From: Triatoma infestans
Lineage: Eukaryota > Arthropoda > Insecta > Hemiptera > Reduviidae
DNA: 64,000 nt
Direction of reading: 5' to 3'
Assembly: GCA_011037195.1 (NCBI GenBank)
Contig: JAAEAF010002602.1
Location: 1-64,000, forward strand
A program made the position numbers and the translations under genes. Positions 53,820-64,000 of the stretch are shown here, in pieces (the stretch's first letter is position 1; each line of letters begins with the position of its first letter). The notes beneath the pieces are model-generated. The model searched no databases and was not told the origin of the DNA. It was given only the letters and a program-made list of their open reading frames with translations.

Positions 53820-54580
53820 AGACAATGTGTGAGTGTGTGTGTGTGTATTAATAGAATATTTCAAAAACGAAAAGTCGCAGTAAGCTCAAATTTGGTATTC
53901 CGTTTTACCGTAACATCGCATCAGACATGAAGTTACAATTAGTTTTTCGTGTTTTCTCGAAAACAGTTCCAACTATTTCCTTCAAACTTCGTATTTTATC
54001 TGAACACATTTATATGTGTATATAAACCTATCACTTTTATTTGAAACGTTTTCCCAGGAAAATTGATTTTTGGGGTACAGGGCCGTTATGATTTCCTCCA
54101 AAATACCACTTCTTATAATATTGATTTATCACCTACATAATATTAATAAGCATTAGACGCATTGATGGTATTCCAAGTTTAAAGAAAATCTGTTTTTTCG
54201 GAAGTACGATTTTACAGAGTTTTGAGTGTTCTGGAATTTTCTCGAAAACGGTTACTATGATTTTCTGTAAACTTGGAATGCTTCCTGCATATATCGTAAC
54301 GCATCATTTTATTTGAAACATTTTTCTGAAAAAAATTGATTTTAGAAGTATTGGAGGTTTGTCACTTAGTTTAAAATTAAATTTGCGCACAAGCTTCCTT
54401 AGTTTTGACACAGAGCGTTTCACATAAGGCCGCTCAGGTTTACCATTAAAATACTCTCCATCATTTTTAAGGCCATCCAACTAAACATTGTAACGTTGCA
54501 ATTGTAAAGAAAATTTCTTGATTAAATTATACTAATTAGAGTAAGAGAAAGTTGGGTGAGTGTTTCACACCAGATTTTTT
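53820..54580 (-). repeat. Repeat family A, copy 8
   Basis: GT microsatellite at 53,826-53,848, internal blocks, and the end gagtaagagaaagttgggtg then gtttcacaccag. Reverse orientation. Confidence 0.72.
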
Positions 54581-57189
54581 TTCATTAGGTTACCTATTTA
54601 ACATTTCCCAACAGTCATTAATAATAATGGCATTATTATTTTATTTTAGGGGTCCGATGAATCTATTACTAACCAATTTGATGTAACATAATAATTTGTA
54701 ATTTTAGAATAGCCGAATCCTTAACTGACTTTAGTCCTCGTATAATTAGTAAGTTTGTTGAGTAAACAGCTGATCTTGTTTGGCAACCGCTCTATATCTT
54801 GATAGGTAGGGAACTAATTTAAGACTTTGAGAACGTAATATTCATATTTTGTTGGGTATAATATTTGTTTTTTATTATTGATTTCCTTGTTTAGAATAAT
54901 ATTAGCGTGCATTCCTTTAGGTTGCATGTCCTACTGTCGCTTTATGGCTTACAATAAATTACTTCAAAAGAAGAAGAGAAACTATATAAGTTCAAACATT
55001 AGCGCATAACTATAGCACGCACCCATTCCATGTATATTTCTCCTATAACTTGTCATTACTATTCAGTTTTTTTTATATTTACTTTTGTGATGCCACAATC
55101 AGTCTTCGTTCTATTAACTAAGCCGAGAGGTCACAGGATTTTAGGATATTGACATTATACTGTAGTCATTCTAATAGTAATATGAATCATAGACCATGAA
55201 ATTAGGAATACTGGCGATTATTTATGTAAATTTTATTTGCAAAGTTATTAGCCTCTTACGAGAAATCACAATGTTATTTCATGTTTAGTCTTCCATTAAG
55301 ACAAGTTCGGGGGTAACTAAAAATAAAATGTATAATCACACATTTAGTATCAGGAGCGAATTCGGGGAGGTGAATCACAATCTTCGAGGGATGATACTTT
55401 TTTTGGAAATATTGTAGGAAATAAATATGTAAATAATTTCTCAATAAGCCCTCTTTCTTGATGATAAGCTCTACATCAGTAAATGTAGAGAATTGAAGAA
55501 AACATCTTCTTGTTTGATTTTTTGTTATACTAAAATTGGTAGCGGACACTGCCTATGTTATACAAAATTCTTAATATTAACCAAGACACTACAAAAAAAA
55601 AGCAAGATAATGTAAGCTTATTACTAGTCACGGCGTTCAAACAATAGTGCATCTCCAAAAGGGTTCAAACATTTACAAAAATTATACTTTTGTCAGAAAG
55701 AAATATATTCAGTTTTCTAGACTTATATTCCACAAAGTGTTCATTTACGAATTCATAAATGTCGAATTCAAATTATTTCGATGATTATTAATAGTGATCA
55801 ATAAAATAATAATAGTAATATTTTCTTTTACTTTTGCCTACTGCAGTGTGGAAATATATTTTTGAGGCCCCCAAAGTAGGAAAGAAGATTAAACAAACGA
55901 ACTTTTAATAACAATGACGATTTGAGAAAAAGATTCTCTTAGAATCGTGAAAATTGCAGTAAAGAAAATTGTCTAGTATTTTACATAAGATTATTTTTTA
56001 TTTTATTTTTGTTTAAGAGAATCTTGTATCCTGTAACTTTTAAAGTTATTTTGTAATTTAATTATTAATTAACAAAAAAATTTGTTGGACAAAATTAACT
56101 ACTTCAGAATTTCCAGAATTTGGTAACTAATAATATTATAAAGTAAATATTTCTAATTATCAAGGGCAACATAAGAATTCATAATAGTTATCAATTTTCA
56201 TTAAAATCTCTTAGGAAAATTTTTTGAAACTATAAATTCTTAAATGTTTGTTAGAGACCACAGCAAGTTTTATAAACTATTAATTAATATACTTAATGCA
56301 CTCAAAATGCTGCATTGAATTACAGCAGTGGTTGGACTATCTGAAGCTTAAGGTCAGCTAGTAATAGGTCGTCAACAGTTTCATGAACAAAATAGTAAAT
56401 AAAGTCAAGATGCTTGCTTGATTTCATAGGAGAGGGGCAACATTACTGTGGCATTTGATGTATTTCTCCCGAACTTCTATTTAAATTAAAGGGTTATTAT
56501 TAAAGCGTAGCCCATGAAGGAATTTATAGAAAAATAACTGGTCATTCATATTTGTATTAGAGAAGCTTGCGAAAATTATGGAGAAATTAAATGAGTTCAG
56601 GTTTGTGCGATATGTGTCACTTAAATGATAGACTCCATCTGTTACAGATTTGAAATTTGAGTTGGAGTCTCCTTTCTGATAACGAAGATAGCCTTACTCT
56701 GCGATGGATAAGAATCCGAAACCGGTCAGAATAAATATGCATGCTACTTAGGGATAAAATTCCAGATATTACACTTGCTTGCTTTTGTTAGTATTATTAC
56801 TTCCCTTATTATACCAATGAATTATTGCAATCTTACGATTTTAACCTTAACTGATATAGTAACGGTACTGTTCGAATTACAAAGATGTTTTCAGGTAATC
56901 TATCTATCTGTCACATTTAGTTGCACAATCTTAGAAACGCGTTTGCTTCTAGTTTTAGGTAAGTTTGTTATTGCTACATCAATTTTTCGAACTTCAAATC
57001 TTACCTAAGCTACCCCAAATGAACTTTTTCAATAAATTATTTTAAACAAAAATTACAATCGCAATAAATATTAAATTTAAAAAGCAATGAAACTACAATA
57101 TTTTCATAAATAAAGAAAAATCTGATAGTAAAATAGAACTACAGTTACTTCACTAAATAATGGTAAGCCTATAAGTTTGTAATAAGAAG
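54581..57189. other. Intergenic AT-rich DNA between dynein and CP110
   Basis: No exon, tRNA or classified element. A fragment near 56,715-56,755 (gaatccgaaaccggtcag) may be a relic of the foldback FB1 arm. Confidence 0.4.
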
Positions 57190-57512
57190 ACATTTCAAAA
57201 AAAAATTTTTGGAGCCTTTTCGAAATATGAAGAACATGAAAATCCATTCATAAAGTCACACTTCTCTTATCGAATTTTGACCGATACCTTTTAATCAAAT
57301 GGTTAGTACTATTTAAAAAAAAATTCAAAGTTGATTAGAATATGTGAGCGAGATTTCGTTTTTGAAATATTTTATTCATTCGCCAAACAAACAGACCTAT
57401 CGCTAAAAACCATTTTTACTTGGGGTATCATAAAACGCGATAATAAAAAATAAAAATGACAAACCTATTTGGAAAATTTGACACTATCTCTTACAGCAAT
57501 AAGAGAAAATAA
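57190..57512 (+). repeat. Repeat family A, copy 9 (3' fragment)
   Basis: Blocks resembling copy 1 and an end caataagagaaaataaaa, a degraded form of agtaagagaaagtaaaa. Confidence 0.5.
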
Positions 57513-59052
57513 AAATATATTTTCAAGATTGGGAAAAATGTATTGATAGGGAAAATACTCAATTAAAATTCTAATAAAAATAGTTCACATTAGCGTCCTC
57601 TTGAAACGAAATAATTGGCCATCTATATTGGTAAATTGTTTTTATAAGTGAAACTTTTTGACGAAGTGTGTATAAATAAAATTTAAAAATATGAAGTAAT
57701 TGAAAAATAAGTTGATGTGGGAAAAAAAATTATGAATTTTTGCAATATATTGTTGAGTATATTAAGAAAGCACCTTTTTCTCTGATGTAGATTCCTTAGA
57801 AATAATAAAAAAAAAAAAATTGATGTCATTCTAATGTTCTAATTAAGGTAAATTCCATGGAAAAAGCTTTACAAGTTTTTATTTTTATTTTTAATTTATA
57901 GTAATTTTAATGATTTATTTTATAAAAGAAATTAATTATTTTAATAAAAACATTTGTGCACAAAACTGTGAAGCTCTACATTACTTATTTTATAGTGGTT
58001 ATATTGTGTATTCTTATTTTTAAAGCATAATTAATTTTTAGGACTTTAAAAAAAAAAAAAAAAATAATAAATTTTAAAATAAGTATATGCAAAAATTAAT
58101 ATTATCACAACTAGTTTTAAGACACAATTTATCACAATATGTGTTTCCAACTAAAAGCTGAAATAAATTCTTAAAATAATAAATAAAATGTGTGTATTTA
58201 AAAAAAATCACAGTGCAATTGATATTTTCTAAAAATGCTATTTTTTTTTTCTTTTTTTTTTTACCTCTTTATAAATATTAAATAAATAATAACAATTCCC
58301 ACATATGGCAATGTGAGGAAGATAATACTAATATTAATAAAAAGTTCTAATATTTATAGTCTGTGTTACTGACGTGACATACACTGTGGTTAAAGAATGA
58401 CTGAGCTGGATGCCACCTTACTAAAGACTCTGTTAAACTGATCTATATATTAAATATATTTATACAATTTTAAACATACAAAAATATATATATAACCTCT
58501 GATATTATATATTTATGTTTACTTATACATTTTTTTAATCAAGTCTTTTTTGTACTCTTAATAATAAAAGTAATAATTATTACTATTATTAGTATGGAAG
58601 CATTTTTTTTTTTTAACTTTTTTGTTTATTATAATACGGCAACATAAATCTAATCGCTAAAATTCTATAATAAAATTTAAAAGTCGTGTGCATCATTTAA
58701 CAAAATCACATTTTTTATTAATAGACTACCCAAAGTTAAAAAAATAATAGTAATAATAAAAAAATTATGATAACAAAAAAGTACTTAAAGCAATAAAAAA
58801 TAAATAATGAAGAGTGTATGAGTGACTTTTGATAAGAATATAAATAAATTAATGAGTGATTTTCATACGAATATAAATATTACTAATATTAGCGGAAGAA
58901 ACATTTATATGGCGAATTAAAGAATCAAAGACAATTTTCTTCCATAACTGAAACTTTTAGTTGTAACCTATTTATTGAGATTTCTTTCTTGATTTTTTCA
59001 TTTATTTTTTAATGTCTTATTCTTCAGTTTTATACAAAGGGCAAAATATTCA
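57513..59052. other. CP110 3' flank, very AT-rich
   Basis: Contains the AATAAA signals on the minus strand nearest the CP110 stop (59,006-59,001 and 58,976-58,971), then AT-rich DNA with no recognisable gene. Confidence 0.5.
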
Positions 59053-59123
59053 TTATCTCCAAGATTTGTTCAAAGAGCTACCTCTCTTACTTAAAGATAA
59101 TGAAGACGGTCTCTTTGGCTTAC
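59053..59123 (-). CDS. CP110: CP110 exon 6, C-terminus and stop (aa 482-504)
   Basis: The acceptor (cttatattcatttgtag) lies 70 nt beyond the exon 5 donor. The frame continues as GKPKRPSSLSLSKRG to NKSW and a TAA at 59055-59053. The Lys/Arg-rich end resembles the basic tail of vertebrate CP110 (GKIQRKRP). Confidence 0.8.
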
Positions 59124-62100
59124 CTACAAATGAATATAAGGTAAAAAAAATAAATAAACATAAGTACCCACACTACATTTTAACGAAAATTACCTCTGGC
59201 TGATGTCTTTAAACCATTTTTAGAACTTTCATCGTCGCTTCTTATTTCTTTTAGTCTTATTAAATTCCTAAAAAATATATTTTTCTTTTAATTGTTAATA
59301 TTAATTTATAAATTTTTTAATCATATATTTGTACCATTATCAACTGCAAAAATAAAAAGTATCAACTGCAAAATAAATTGGCTTGTATAACTTGAAGTAA
59401 GTGGCTAGTGTCACTCTTCCAAAGCAGTTCCTGGATAATTGCTTTTTAAACGCCAGGTAGGTCACCCCGGTCGTTTTCAACGGGGAATACATAACACTGC
59501 ATATTTGGGATTTGTGGACAGTTGAGTTTTAAGTTTCATTTCAGTAGGCAAGCGTAGATGCCTTAATTAGGTTATTTATTTGCTTTGTTATCCTCATTGT
59601 AGTGATTTTAACCACTTTATACTTTCCATCCGACAGAATATTCTGAATTTTGAAACGTAGTCGTTCTTATTCATGATCACCGTGGCACTACCCTAATCTG
59701 CTGGGAAGATAACAATGATTTGATCTTGTGTGAGTTCCTTCAACGCCAGCCCCTCCTCTCTGGATATATTCGCCTTGGGAGGCTTCGCTTTCCAGAGTAT
59801 TACCGCCGAATCTCCTCTGCCTCGACAACATTAAGATCTTACCCGTGCATATGTGCAAGGAATTTCAGAGAAGATTTCTAAAATCTTTGCAAAGCACAAT
59901 ATAACTACCATACATGTGTAAGGCATAATAAAACAGAGAAATCTGTCCTTACAGAACATTCGTCTTCAACAGGGCAGGGCATGCCATAAGTTTTGAGGAC
60001 ACAAGGTCCTTGCCTAGGTAGACATTTATTACGAACGTGCCAGAAGAGAGGAGTGAAAATTGAGAAAGAGAGAAACTGTCTAAATAGAGACGATGGACTC
60101 CGGCTAAGCAGAACATGGCTACCCCTGCTCAGGGAAAGTGGTGAAAAAGCAGGAAAAAAACAAACTTTGGCAGGAGGGCAATGGGATGGGAGACTTAGAT
60201 CTCGTCACCCGCGGCAAGAAAGAGAAAATTAAGCCCCGCCCACCACCTATAGTAAACATGGTGATCAAGAAGGCAGTCAAGATAGCGGAGAAGGAGCCAC
60301 GCCCCTTCTCTACCAAGGTCCATTACTTTATTGGCTTTCAAGGTGTAACGACCCTGAAGAGAGGCTCATTGCAACATGGCTGAAACGTCGGCTTGCAGCA
60401 AACCACTGACGCGGTCTAAACCCGGAAACTCAAGTGTTTTTCATGTCAATAGCCGAGGAAACCTAAAAGAGATCTAATATTAGCCAGTTTTATGTAATAA
60501 ATCAAACATATAAATAATATGCAGTTTCTTTAAGCTATGAGCTCTAGCTTAGAAATCAAGGAATGTTTGAAAAAATGTAATAAGACCGAATTGAAAAGAA
60601 CACACATTAGGCTTTAGGATAATGCAAAGAGTAATTTGTAAAATTGCAAAAAACAAAAGATTATTATACTAGCGTACATTTTAGCTCTTTCAGCTGATAA
60701 AAGTTTTTCTCGATCCACACGAATCAAATTCATTTTTTCTTGAGGACTATATTCAAAGAAAACACTATGTAATTCATAACAAGCAGCCGTAACCTGCAAT
60801 CAAGAAAATATTCATCTCATCTATGAACTTATGTTCAACTAAAACATGTTTTAAAACTTACTACATTAATAGCATAGCTAAATTTAATTTCGTTCATAAA
60901 AAATATAATAGCACATTTAAAGAAATGATATAAATTTCAAACCTGACGAATGAGCCTAACATGCAGATTAACATCTGCACTGCTTACGTCTGCTTCTGAA
61001 TGTAAAGCCAAAGCACATACTAAGCAATCTTTAATTGTATTTCTAAGTTCCAAGACTTTATTAGTTTTCATAAGTCTGCGGGTTAGATAGCCACGAATAC
61101 CGGCTTGAATGATTATAATAGCTTTCTGGAACAAAAAAAATTTAAAAAAATCAGCTTTCTTTAATCATAACAGAAATTATGTGAAAGCGGAAAGAGTGAT
61201 ATTCGAATATTCTCCAACTTTACATATTTAAAAGAACATAACACACAAAGTCTGACTCCCGTTTACTACTTTTTATCTCATTCTCTCGAGATACTAACTT
61301 AAATCTGGAAGGAATTTTGCTAACAATTTTGTTGTTAATTATAAATTAAGGGCCAGAGATGTGCTAAAGATGCTTTACACAATACACCAAGCATGAAAGT
61401 CAACATTTCTATATTAGTTTGTCAAATTATTTTAATGAAAGTTGAATATCTGAAACCGGACAGTAAAAGATAATGAAGCAGGCTAAGTAGGTTAAAATTC
61501 TGCAGCAATGCCTCCCCAACCATTTACTTAATGCGAGGGTCCTCTTAAAAATCCACTTTTAATTTTTGTAGATTTTAACTTTTTAACTTGCATAATGTAC
61601 TCAGAAATTTAAATTTCCTATAACTCCAGAGTCTTAAATTACAGACCCGTGAGTTTATAATAGAAGACAGGTTCTACTTTAATGTAACAAAAATAAATAT
61701 ACTTAATTTACAAACAAATGATACTTTTAGACCCCAACCACCACCATCCACCACAACAAATGTTACTTTTATTACAGAGTCATGGGATAATTAAGTAACT
61801 GCCGTGATAACTTTCTCTTTCGACTGGTAAGAAAAAGTACTGCCCCTTGAGAATTAATACACGTTTTGAGGTCACAGAATCCGAAAAAGTGGTCTTTAGA
61901 AATTGGTGTGTGGTGTGTGTATGACGACGTAGAATTACAAACCTGATATTTCATTTCAGTTCTCCTACAATGGGATCCGACAATAAGAAATTGGTCAAAA
62001 TCGGTCAATGAATGTAAATTTTTTTAGTTTTTATGCGATTTTTTAAAAAACAACGCCAACCGCTTTTTTAAAACTATGCACATATACCACATACTTGGGA

Positions 62101-63782
62101 TCTATGACTTTTATTTGAAACATTTTACTGGTTAAATTCAATTAAGTACAGTTCTAGGAGGTAGGTAAGTTATGTTTTCCTGTAAAGCCATTTCAGTCCA
62201 TAATAAGATTCTATTTATTGTTAATTATAATTAACTGTACTTAGATATGTTGTCAAAATTTCGAACTTGAATAAACGTATAAAGGGGGACTTTAGTGAAT
62301 TTTTCCGTTCTGCGATTTTTATAGACAGCAGAGGTTTCATTAAACTTGGATGCTGACTACATACAGAGACTATTTTGAATTTTTTTTTCACGAAAACTGA
62401 TTTTTATGGGACTCTGGGGCTGGTAGGTCACGCTTCTTTCGAAAAGGTCATTCTATTTAGATTCTTCCATTGATAGAACACTAGGTACTATACATTTAGA
62501 AAAAAATTATAACTTTGAAAAAAATCTGTTTAAAATTAATACTATGTAAATTGCAGTAAGAGACAGTAGTGTAAGTGTTTGCCACAAGATTTCTACTTTT
62601 TTATAAAACAATAGTTTGAAACTGGTACAATCTACTCACTTCCTTTTCTGGTGGTACACGAACAGTAACAATTGTGGATTCTTCTGTTTTCTTGCTGCCT
62701 ATTTTTTTTTCTTGGGAAGACAAATTTTCCTCACACATTATTAGTGCTTTCTGGTTTGCTACATTAGAACTGCTGACGTCAAACTCTCCATTACTGTCAC
62801 AAATTTCAGGTGATAAGGAAGACTTATTCATGTAAGATACCCTTTCCCGACGTTTAACTTTTTCATTATTGGATTCCGCAGAATCCCATAAACTGTTTAG
62901 ATTTTTCACAACTTTTTTTTCATTACATCCCTCCGACGATGACGTATCTGAATGATACTTTGGTAATGATTTTAAATATAATAATACACTTGGACTTGGT
63001 GAGTCGAGGGTATACGAGTTACGTCTGATTAATTTTGGAGGTGTCTTAACATCAGTAATAACTGAATTACCCTCCAAAACATTCGACTTATTCTCTGATT
63101 TTTTAAAAGAATTACTGCTTTGTCCAAATCTAGATTCATCAAAATGCGGGGTACTAGGTGATGAATTTGATGATAACTCTTGCAATTTACTATCTTGAAT
63201 GGGAGTTAAGTTTTCTTCAGAGTTACTTTTGTGAGATGGTAATCCACTGTGCACATTAATGGAACAAGATGATTCCATTGACTGATCAAACGGTACTTTA
63301 TCTTCGCTTAATGAAATATCTTCTAGGAGATTTAGTGTATCACAACTTGCAGATCTTAACGGTGGTTTAATATTTTGCATTTCTTCTAAAATTTTTGTTT
63401 GTAACAATTTAACATCCGCTGGTCCTACATCAGAAAGTGCTTGGCGAATAAAATCCATAACTTTTGAGGTTTCCAAAGAATTATAACTAATTTCTAAATC
63501 AGAACTACTACCACTCATTGAATCATGATTATCATCAATTGAAATATTTGATTTAGCCTCTTTAGATTTAAGCCTAGCTAATTTTTTTTCGATTTGTATG
63601 GCTCTCTCTTTGTATAACGCAAGCAGTTTTCTATCCTCCTCCAAAACCTAAAACAAAAACTCTGATGGAAAGATGTTCTTTTAAAACCTTAAACTCAAAT
63701 AAAAATATTTTTTACTCACCAGTGGGGGAAGTATTGGTGCTCCTGCAATTTTAATGCAAGAAACATATTTAAAATTTGCCAT
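59053..63782 (-). CDS. CP110: CP110, centriolar coiled-coil protein of 110 kDa (six exons, 504 aa)
   Basis: Centriole distal-end capping protein that restricts centriole elongation and blocks premature cilium formation. Exons on the minus strand: 63782-63720, 63647-62640, 61125-60943, 60793-60678, 59267-59194, 59123-59053. All junctions are GT-AG and in frame (1,515 nt with stop). The N-terminus VSCIKIAGAPILPPL followed by EEDRKLLALYKERA matches human CP110 SLIRFHGVAILSPL and the following charged helix. The C-terminal half (IRGYLTRRLMKTNKVLELR, then ELHSVFF and MNLIRVDREK) matches human AKGFLTRRLMQTDKLKQLR, GIHDIFF and MSILHHDREV. The serine-rich middle is unique, and the protein is about half the length of the human one. 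AATAAA on the minus strand at 59,006-59,001 is a likely poly(A) signal. A further small exon between exons 2 and 3 cannot be excluded. Confidence 0.92.
59194..59267 (-). CDS. CP110: CP110 exon 5 (aa 457-482)
   Basis: The acceptor tttttag supplies the G that completes the Met codon split with exon 4; donor AG|gtaatt. Encodes NLIRLKEIRSDDESSKNGLK. Reading through the donor would meet a stop at 59182-59180, giving a slightly shorter tail. Splicing to exon 6 is preferred because it restores the basic C-terminus. Confidence 0.82.
59440..59845 (-). pseudogene. Penelope-like element RT N-terminal relic
   Basis: The minus strand reads GLALKELTQDQIIVIFPAD, a stop in place of the usual Lys, then GSATVIMNKNDYVSKF. 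This is the characteristic PADKG-x-A-x-V-x-M motif at the start of Penelope-type reverse transcriptases. A frameshift follows (NILSDGKYKVVK in the next frame). Confidence 0.85.
59846..60330 (+). pseudogene. Penelope-like element GIY-YIG C-terminal relic
   Basis: The plus strand reads KSVLTEHSSSTGQG, then after a shift HAISFEDTR, then CLNRDDGLRLSRTWLPLL, matching the EHS-x-x-TGH ... F-x-D ... NRDDG-x-x-LS-x-TW end of Penelope endonuclease domains. It points away from the RT fragment at 59,440-59,845, giving a head-to-head arrangement typical of rearranged Penelope insertions. Confidence 0.85.
60331..60475 (+). repeat. Penelope terminal segment = FB2 copy b, hammerhead-like core
   Basis: Directly follows the GIY-YIG relic. 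It carries ggctttcaaggtgtaacgac, CCTGAAGAG...GAAACGTCGG and agtgtttttcatg, shared with FB2 at 14,494-14,731. It links the foldback family to Penelope elements. Confidence 0.78.
60678..60793 (-). CDS. CP110: CP110 exon 4 (aa 419-457)
   Basis: Acceptor attgcag, donor gtacgc, leaves phase 2. Encodes ACYELHSVFFEYSPQEKMNL and VDREKLLSAERAK, conserved with vertebrate CP110. Confidence 0.94.
60943..61125 (-). CDS. CP110: CP110 exon 3 (aa 358-418), IQ-like helix
   Basis: Acceptor tgttccag, donor gtttga (weak). Encodes AIIIIQAGIRGYLTRRLMKT, an IQ-type calmodulin-binding-like helix conserved in CP110, then ELRNTIKDCLVCALAL. Confidence 0.94.
61126..61794. other. CP110 intron 2, unclassified part
   Basis: No exon found. 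A possible FB1 arm relic (ctgaaaccggacag, then aatgaagcaggct) lies near 61,450-61,485. Confidence 0.4.
61795..62592 (-). repeat. Repeat family A, copy 10
   Basis: Opens aactttctctttcgactggt, has a GT-rich stretch near 61,905, shares the internal blocks, and ends cagtaagagacagtagtgta then gtttgccacaag. It fills most of CP110 intron 2. Confidence 0.65.
62640..63647 (-). CDS. CP110: CP110 exon 2 (aa 22-357)
   Basis: Large central exon, phase 0/0, acceptor gttttag, donor gtgagta. It begins with a basic/acidic helix (RAIQIEKKLARLKSKEAK) and continues as a Ser/Asn/Asp-rich, probably disordered region with SSSDLE, SSPSTPH and TLDSPSPS patches, which are likely phosphorylation sites. No catalytic motif is visible. 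Confidence 0.92.
63720..63782 (-). CDS. CP110: CP110 exon 1 (aa 1-21)
   Basis: ATG at 63782-63780 with G at +4; donor gtgagt. The encoded MANFKYVSCIKIAGAPILPP aligns with the conserved N-terminal motif of CP110, which fixes the start. An upstream out-of-frame ATG (ATGAATGAG) overlaps it and could act as a small upstream reading frame. Confidence 0.88.
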
Positions 63783-64000
63783 ATCTCATTCATTAATGCA
63801 AGTGAAGAATAAATGTAGGAGTTGAGCTTAATTTTTCCTTCCTGTTGTTAATGAGCAAATTATAGGCCGTAACATAAAAACGAGTGATACTTAAATACTG
63901 GAATTACACTTTTATCTGACACAAATGAAGGCACTAGATTAATAAGTGACGAAAATACAAATATAAAAATAAGATAAAAACAAAACTATAACCTCCCCTC
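63783..64000 (-). promoter_or_regulatory. 5' flank / leader of CP110
   Basis: The 218 bases upstream of the CP110 ATG contain no further coding exon. No clear TATA box is visible. The boundary between leader and promoter cannot be set from sequence alone. Confidence 0.4.

Noticed and set aside
55274..55549. 91-codon minus-strand frame in the intergenic region
   Set aside because: No recognisable motif, no conserved-looking splice sites; could not be supported as a gene.
56775..57008. 77-codon plus-strand hydrophobic frame
   Set aside because: AT-driven hydrophobic composition; no domain or signal supporting a gene.
59012..59203. 63-codon plus-strand frame that looks gene-like
   Set aside because: It is the antisense of CP110 exon 6 and the small intron 5; the minus strand has phase-consistent splicing and homology.
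59180..59267. CP110 ending at the in-frame stop after exon 5
   Set aside because: A good donor lies before that stop and a matching acceptor and basic C-terminus follow; kept only as a possible intron-retention form.

Overview
This is nuclear DNA from an insect or other arthropod: AT-rich, intron-rich and packed with transposable elements. The supporting signs are spliced axonemal-dynein and centriole genes, tRNA-derived SINEs, an errantivirus-type LTR element, Tc1, hAT and Penelope relics, and a nuclear copy of mitochondrial COI that reads best with invertebrate mitochondrial codons. I cannot name the order; nothing here is bacterial.

Two host genes lie head-to-tail on the minus strand. From 52,120 leftwards to 6,894 there are 25 consecutive in-phase coding exons (4,119 nt, 1,373 codons) of an axonemal dynein heavy chain of the DNAH9/DNAH11/DNAH17 (outer-arm beta) type. 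They cover the N-terminal tail and the start of the linker region; the motor lies beyond the left edge. From 63,782 to 59,053 there are six exons encoding a complete 504-residue CP110 (centriolar coiled-coil protein of 110 kDa) with its conserved N-terminal segment, IQ-like helix and C-terminal region. One gene encodes a cilium motor and the other a protein that caps centrioles and restrains ciliogenesis. They are separated by about 7 kb of AT-rich DNA.

Nearly everything else is intronic or intergenic mobile DNA. Several insertions have ends and target-site duplications (TSDs) that can be read directly: a 5.9-kb LTR element (32,716-38,615, 4-bp TSD, 240-bp LTRs differing at four sites), two hAT elements with 8-bp TSDs (39,523-40,728 and 29,572-30,662), a Tc1 element (15,039-16,565), three tRNA-derived SINE families, and 5'-truncated LINEs of several clades. 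One of those LINEs is an R1-clade copy inside a SINE. A Penelope-like relic sits in the last large CP110 intron. About ten copies of a 0.3-1.5 kb noncoding repeat have paired 13-bp subterminal inverted repeats, a 3' hairpin and a microsatellite, as in Helentron-derived (HINE/DINE-1-like) elements.

The most interesting signals are: (1) hammerhead-ribozyme-like cores in three sequence families of foldback/Penelope-derived repeats, with complementary stems visible; (2) a 0.48-kb direct duplication of the dynein exon 2 acceptor region, pasted about 4.2 kb downstream into another intron of the same gene; (3) foldback elements with 11-13 bp TSDs and unequal ends, which do not behave like cut-and-paste transposons; and (4) nested insertions that allow relative dating. 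The dynein exons remain intact despite this load.
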